This document shows positions 6,065 to 6,581 of a stretch of 6,581 bases of DNA, piece after piece. The stretch's first letter is position 1, and every line of letters starts with the position of its first letter. A program made the translations under genes and the position numbers. Source of the DNA: Deltaproteobacteria bacterium (lineage in GTDB: Bacteria > Desulfobacterota_C > Deferrisomatia > Deferrisomatales > JACRMM01); the NCBI GenBank assembly GCA_016218905.1, contig JACRCS010000387.1, positions 1 to 6,581 on the forward strand. The letters run 5' to 3'. The notes below the pieces were generated by a model. It saw only the letters and a program-made list of their open reading frames with translations. It ran no database searches and had not been told where the DNA came from.

Positions 6065-6208
6065 GTCCACCTCGTCCACCTCGTCCACCTCGTCCACCTC
6101 GTCCACCTCGTCCACCTCGTCCACCTCGTCCACCTCGTCCACCTCGTCCACCTCGTCCACGTCGTCCACCTCGTCCACGAAGTCCACTTCGTCCACATCG
6201 TCCACACC
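6065..6208. repeat. Sixteen tandem 9-base units GTCCACNNN
   Basis: Sixteen contiguous units. The first ten are identical GTCCACCTC; the rest have linkers GTC, CTC, GAA, TTC, ATC and the flanking ACC. Every hexamer core GTCCAC is intact, and variation is confined to the third triplet and the distal end. The unit has no stop codon in any frame, so all frames stay open and give artefactual ORFs (VHL on the plus strand; DEV, TRW and GGR repeats on the minus strand). There are no unique spacers, so it is not a CRISPR. It occupies about half of the non-coding interval between fapA and the SurA-like gene. Confidence 0.95.
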
Positions 6209-6231
6209 CCCGCCCCAAACGTGCCCCGAGG

Positions 6232-6260
6232 TTGAATCGACCCGCCCGATGTGCTAGGGT
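6232..6260 (+). promoter_or_regulatory. Probable promoter of the SurA-like gene
   Basis: TTGAAT (-35, 6232-6237) and TAGGGT (-10, 6255-6260) are separated by 17 bases, and a TG two bases before the -10 (TGCTAGGGT) gives an extended -10. The -10 hexamer itself is weak (3 of 6). Transcription would start near 6267, about 50 bases before the ATG. It lies just downstream of the repeat array. Confidence 0.45.
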
Positions 6261-6315
6261 CTGGCCGCACTTCGCCTTCTCCTTTCGCGGCCCCGAGCCT
6301 CAGCGAGACCTGCCC

Positions 6316-6581
6316 ATGAGCCCACGAACGGCCACGGCCGCCTTCGCCTGCCTGCTCTCCGTCTGCTCCGCCGCGGCGGCCTCCATCGTCGATCAGGTGG
6401 CGGCGGTCGTCGACGGCCGCGTCATCACGCGCAGCGAGCTCGACGAGTTCGCGGCGACCCGCAGCCGCCTGGCCCCGTCTCAGGCCCGTACCTCCCCGCG
6501 CGAGGTTCTCGAGGTGATGATCGAGAACGCGCTCATCGAGAGGGAGGCGAGCCGGTCCGGCATCAGCGTCTCCGACGAAGA
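6316..6581 (+). CDS. SurA-like periplasmic chaperone / peptidyl-prolyl isomerase, N-terminal part (cut by window edge)
   Basis: Eighty-eight complete codons are visible, beginning at ATG 6316. Residues 1-22 form a signal peptide: a short Arg-containing start, a hydrophobic Ala/Leu/Cys core and AAAA before a likely cleavage near residue 22. The mature part opens with SIVDQVAAVVDGRVITRSELDE, the classic N-terminal segment of SurA and related PpiC-type proteins, followed by a helix with EVMIENALIEREA and a GISVSDEE segment as in SurA_N domains. SurA assists folding of outer membrane proteins in the periplasm. The parvulin isomerase domain would lie beyond the edge, so isomerase activity cannot be confirmed. 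No strong Shine-Dalgarno precedes the ATG (only GAGA about 8 bases upstream). A C-terminally different SurA_N protein is the main alternative. Confidence 0.85.
   Translation, partial: MSPRTATAAFACLLSVCSAAAASIVDQVAAVVDGRVITRSELDEFAATRSRLAPSQARTSPREVLEVMIENALIEREASRSGISVSDE

Noticed and set aside
5972..6205. Small repeat proteins on either strand (DEV repeats minus, TRW repeats minus, VHL repeats plus at 6050-6235)
   Set aside because: Any 9-base unit without stops opens all frames. None has a ribosome binding site or non-repeat domain, and linker changes such as GAA and TGA do not look codon-constrained.
6032..6208. CRISPR array
   Set aside because: The units are 9 bases with 3-base linkers, with no unique spacers of normal length and no cas genes.
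4512..6218. Minus-strand 568-codon frame spanning fapA and the repeat array
   Set aside because: It starts in GGR repeats encoded by the 9-base array and continues as antisense of fapA. Its length is explained by GC bias and the stop-free repeat.

Overview
The window is GC-rich bacterial chromosome with a strong preference for G/C at third codon positions. Five of the seven genes start with GTG. A Gram-negative cell is suggested by an exported SurA-like periplasmic chaperone at the right edge. A deltaproteobacterial-type genome (Desulfobacterota, Myxococcota or a neighbouring high-GC lineage) fits the gene content, but this is inference; no marker gene in the window settles it.

Left half, minus strand (2242 down to 1): a small DUF465/YdcH-like protein, then ilvD (dihydroxy-acid dehydratase), whose GTG start overlaps the stop of the small gene, then after about 100 bases the first 75 codons of ilvB (acetolactate synthase large subunit), cut by the window edge. 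This is a branched-chain amino acid biosynthesis operon, with a probable sigma-70-type promoter at 2319-2347.

A divergent intergenic region (2243-2493) carries three copies of TTGACAGC, two of them within an 11-bp perfect inverted repeat. On the plus strand follow nadB (L-aspartate oxidase, first step of de novo NAD synthesis), a single-domain CheY-like response regulator overlapping the nadB stop by 4 bases, a small terminator-like hairpin, and a FapA/DUF342-family protein. NAD synthesis, a phospho-receiver and a FapA-type beta-helix protein thus appear to share a transcript, which is functionally unexpected.

Right end: the interval after fapA (6021-6315) holds the most unusual element of the window. 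Three GTGGAC units are followed by a 9-base spacer and sixteen GTCCAC units in the opposite orientation, all on a strict 9-base pitch within each block. All 19 hexamer cores are perfect while the 3-base linkers vary, which suggests that the hexamer is under constraint. A likely promoter then leads into the SurA-like gene, truncated at the right edge.
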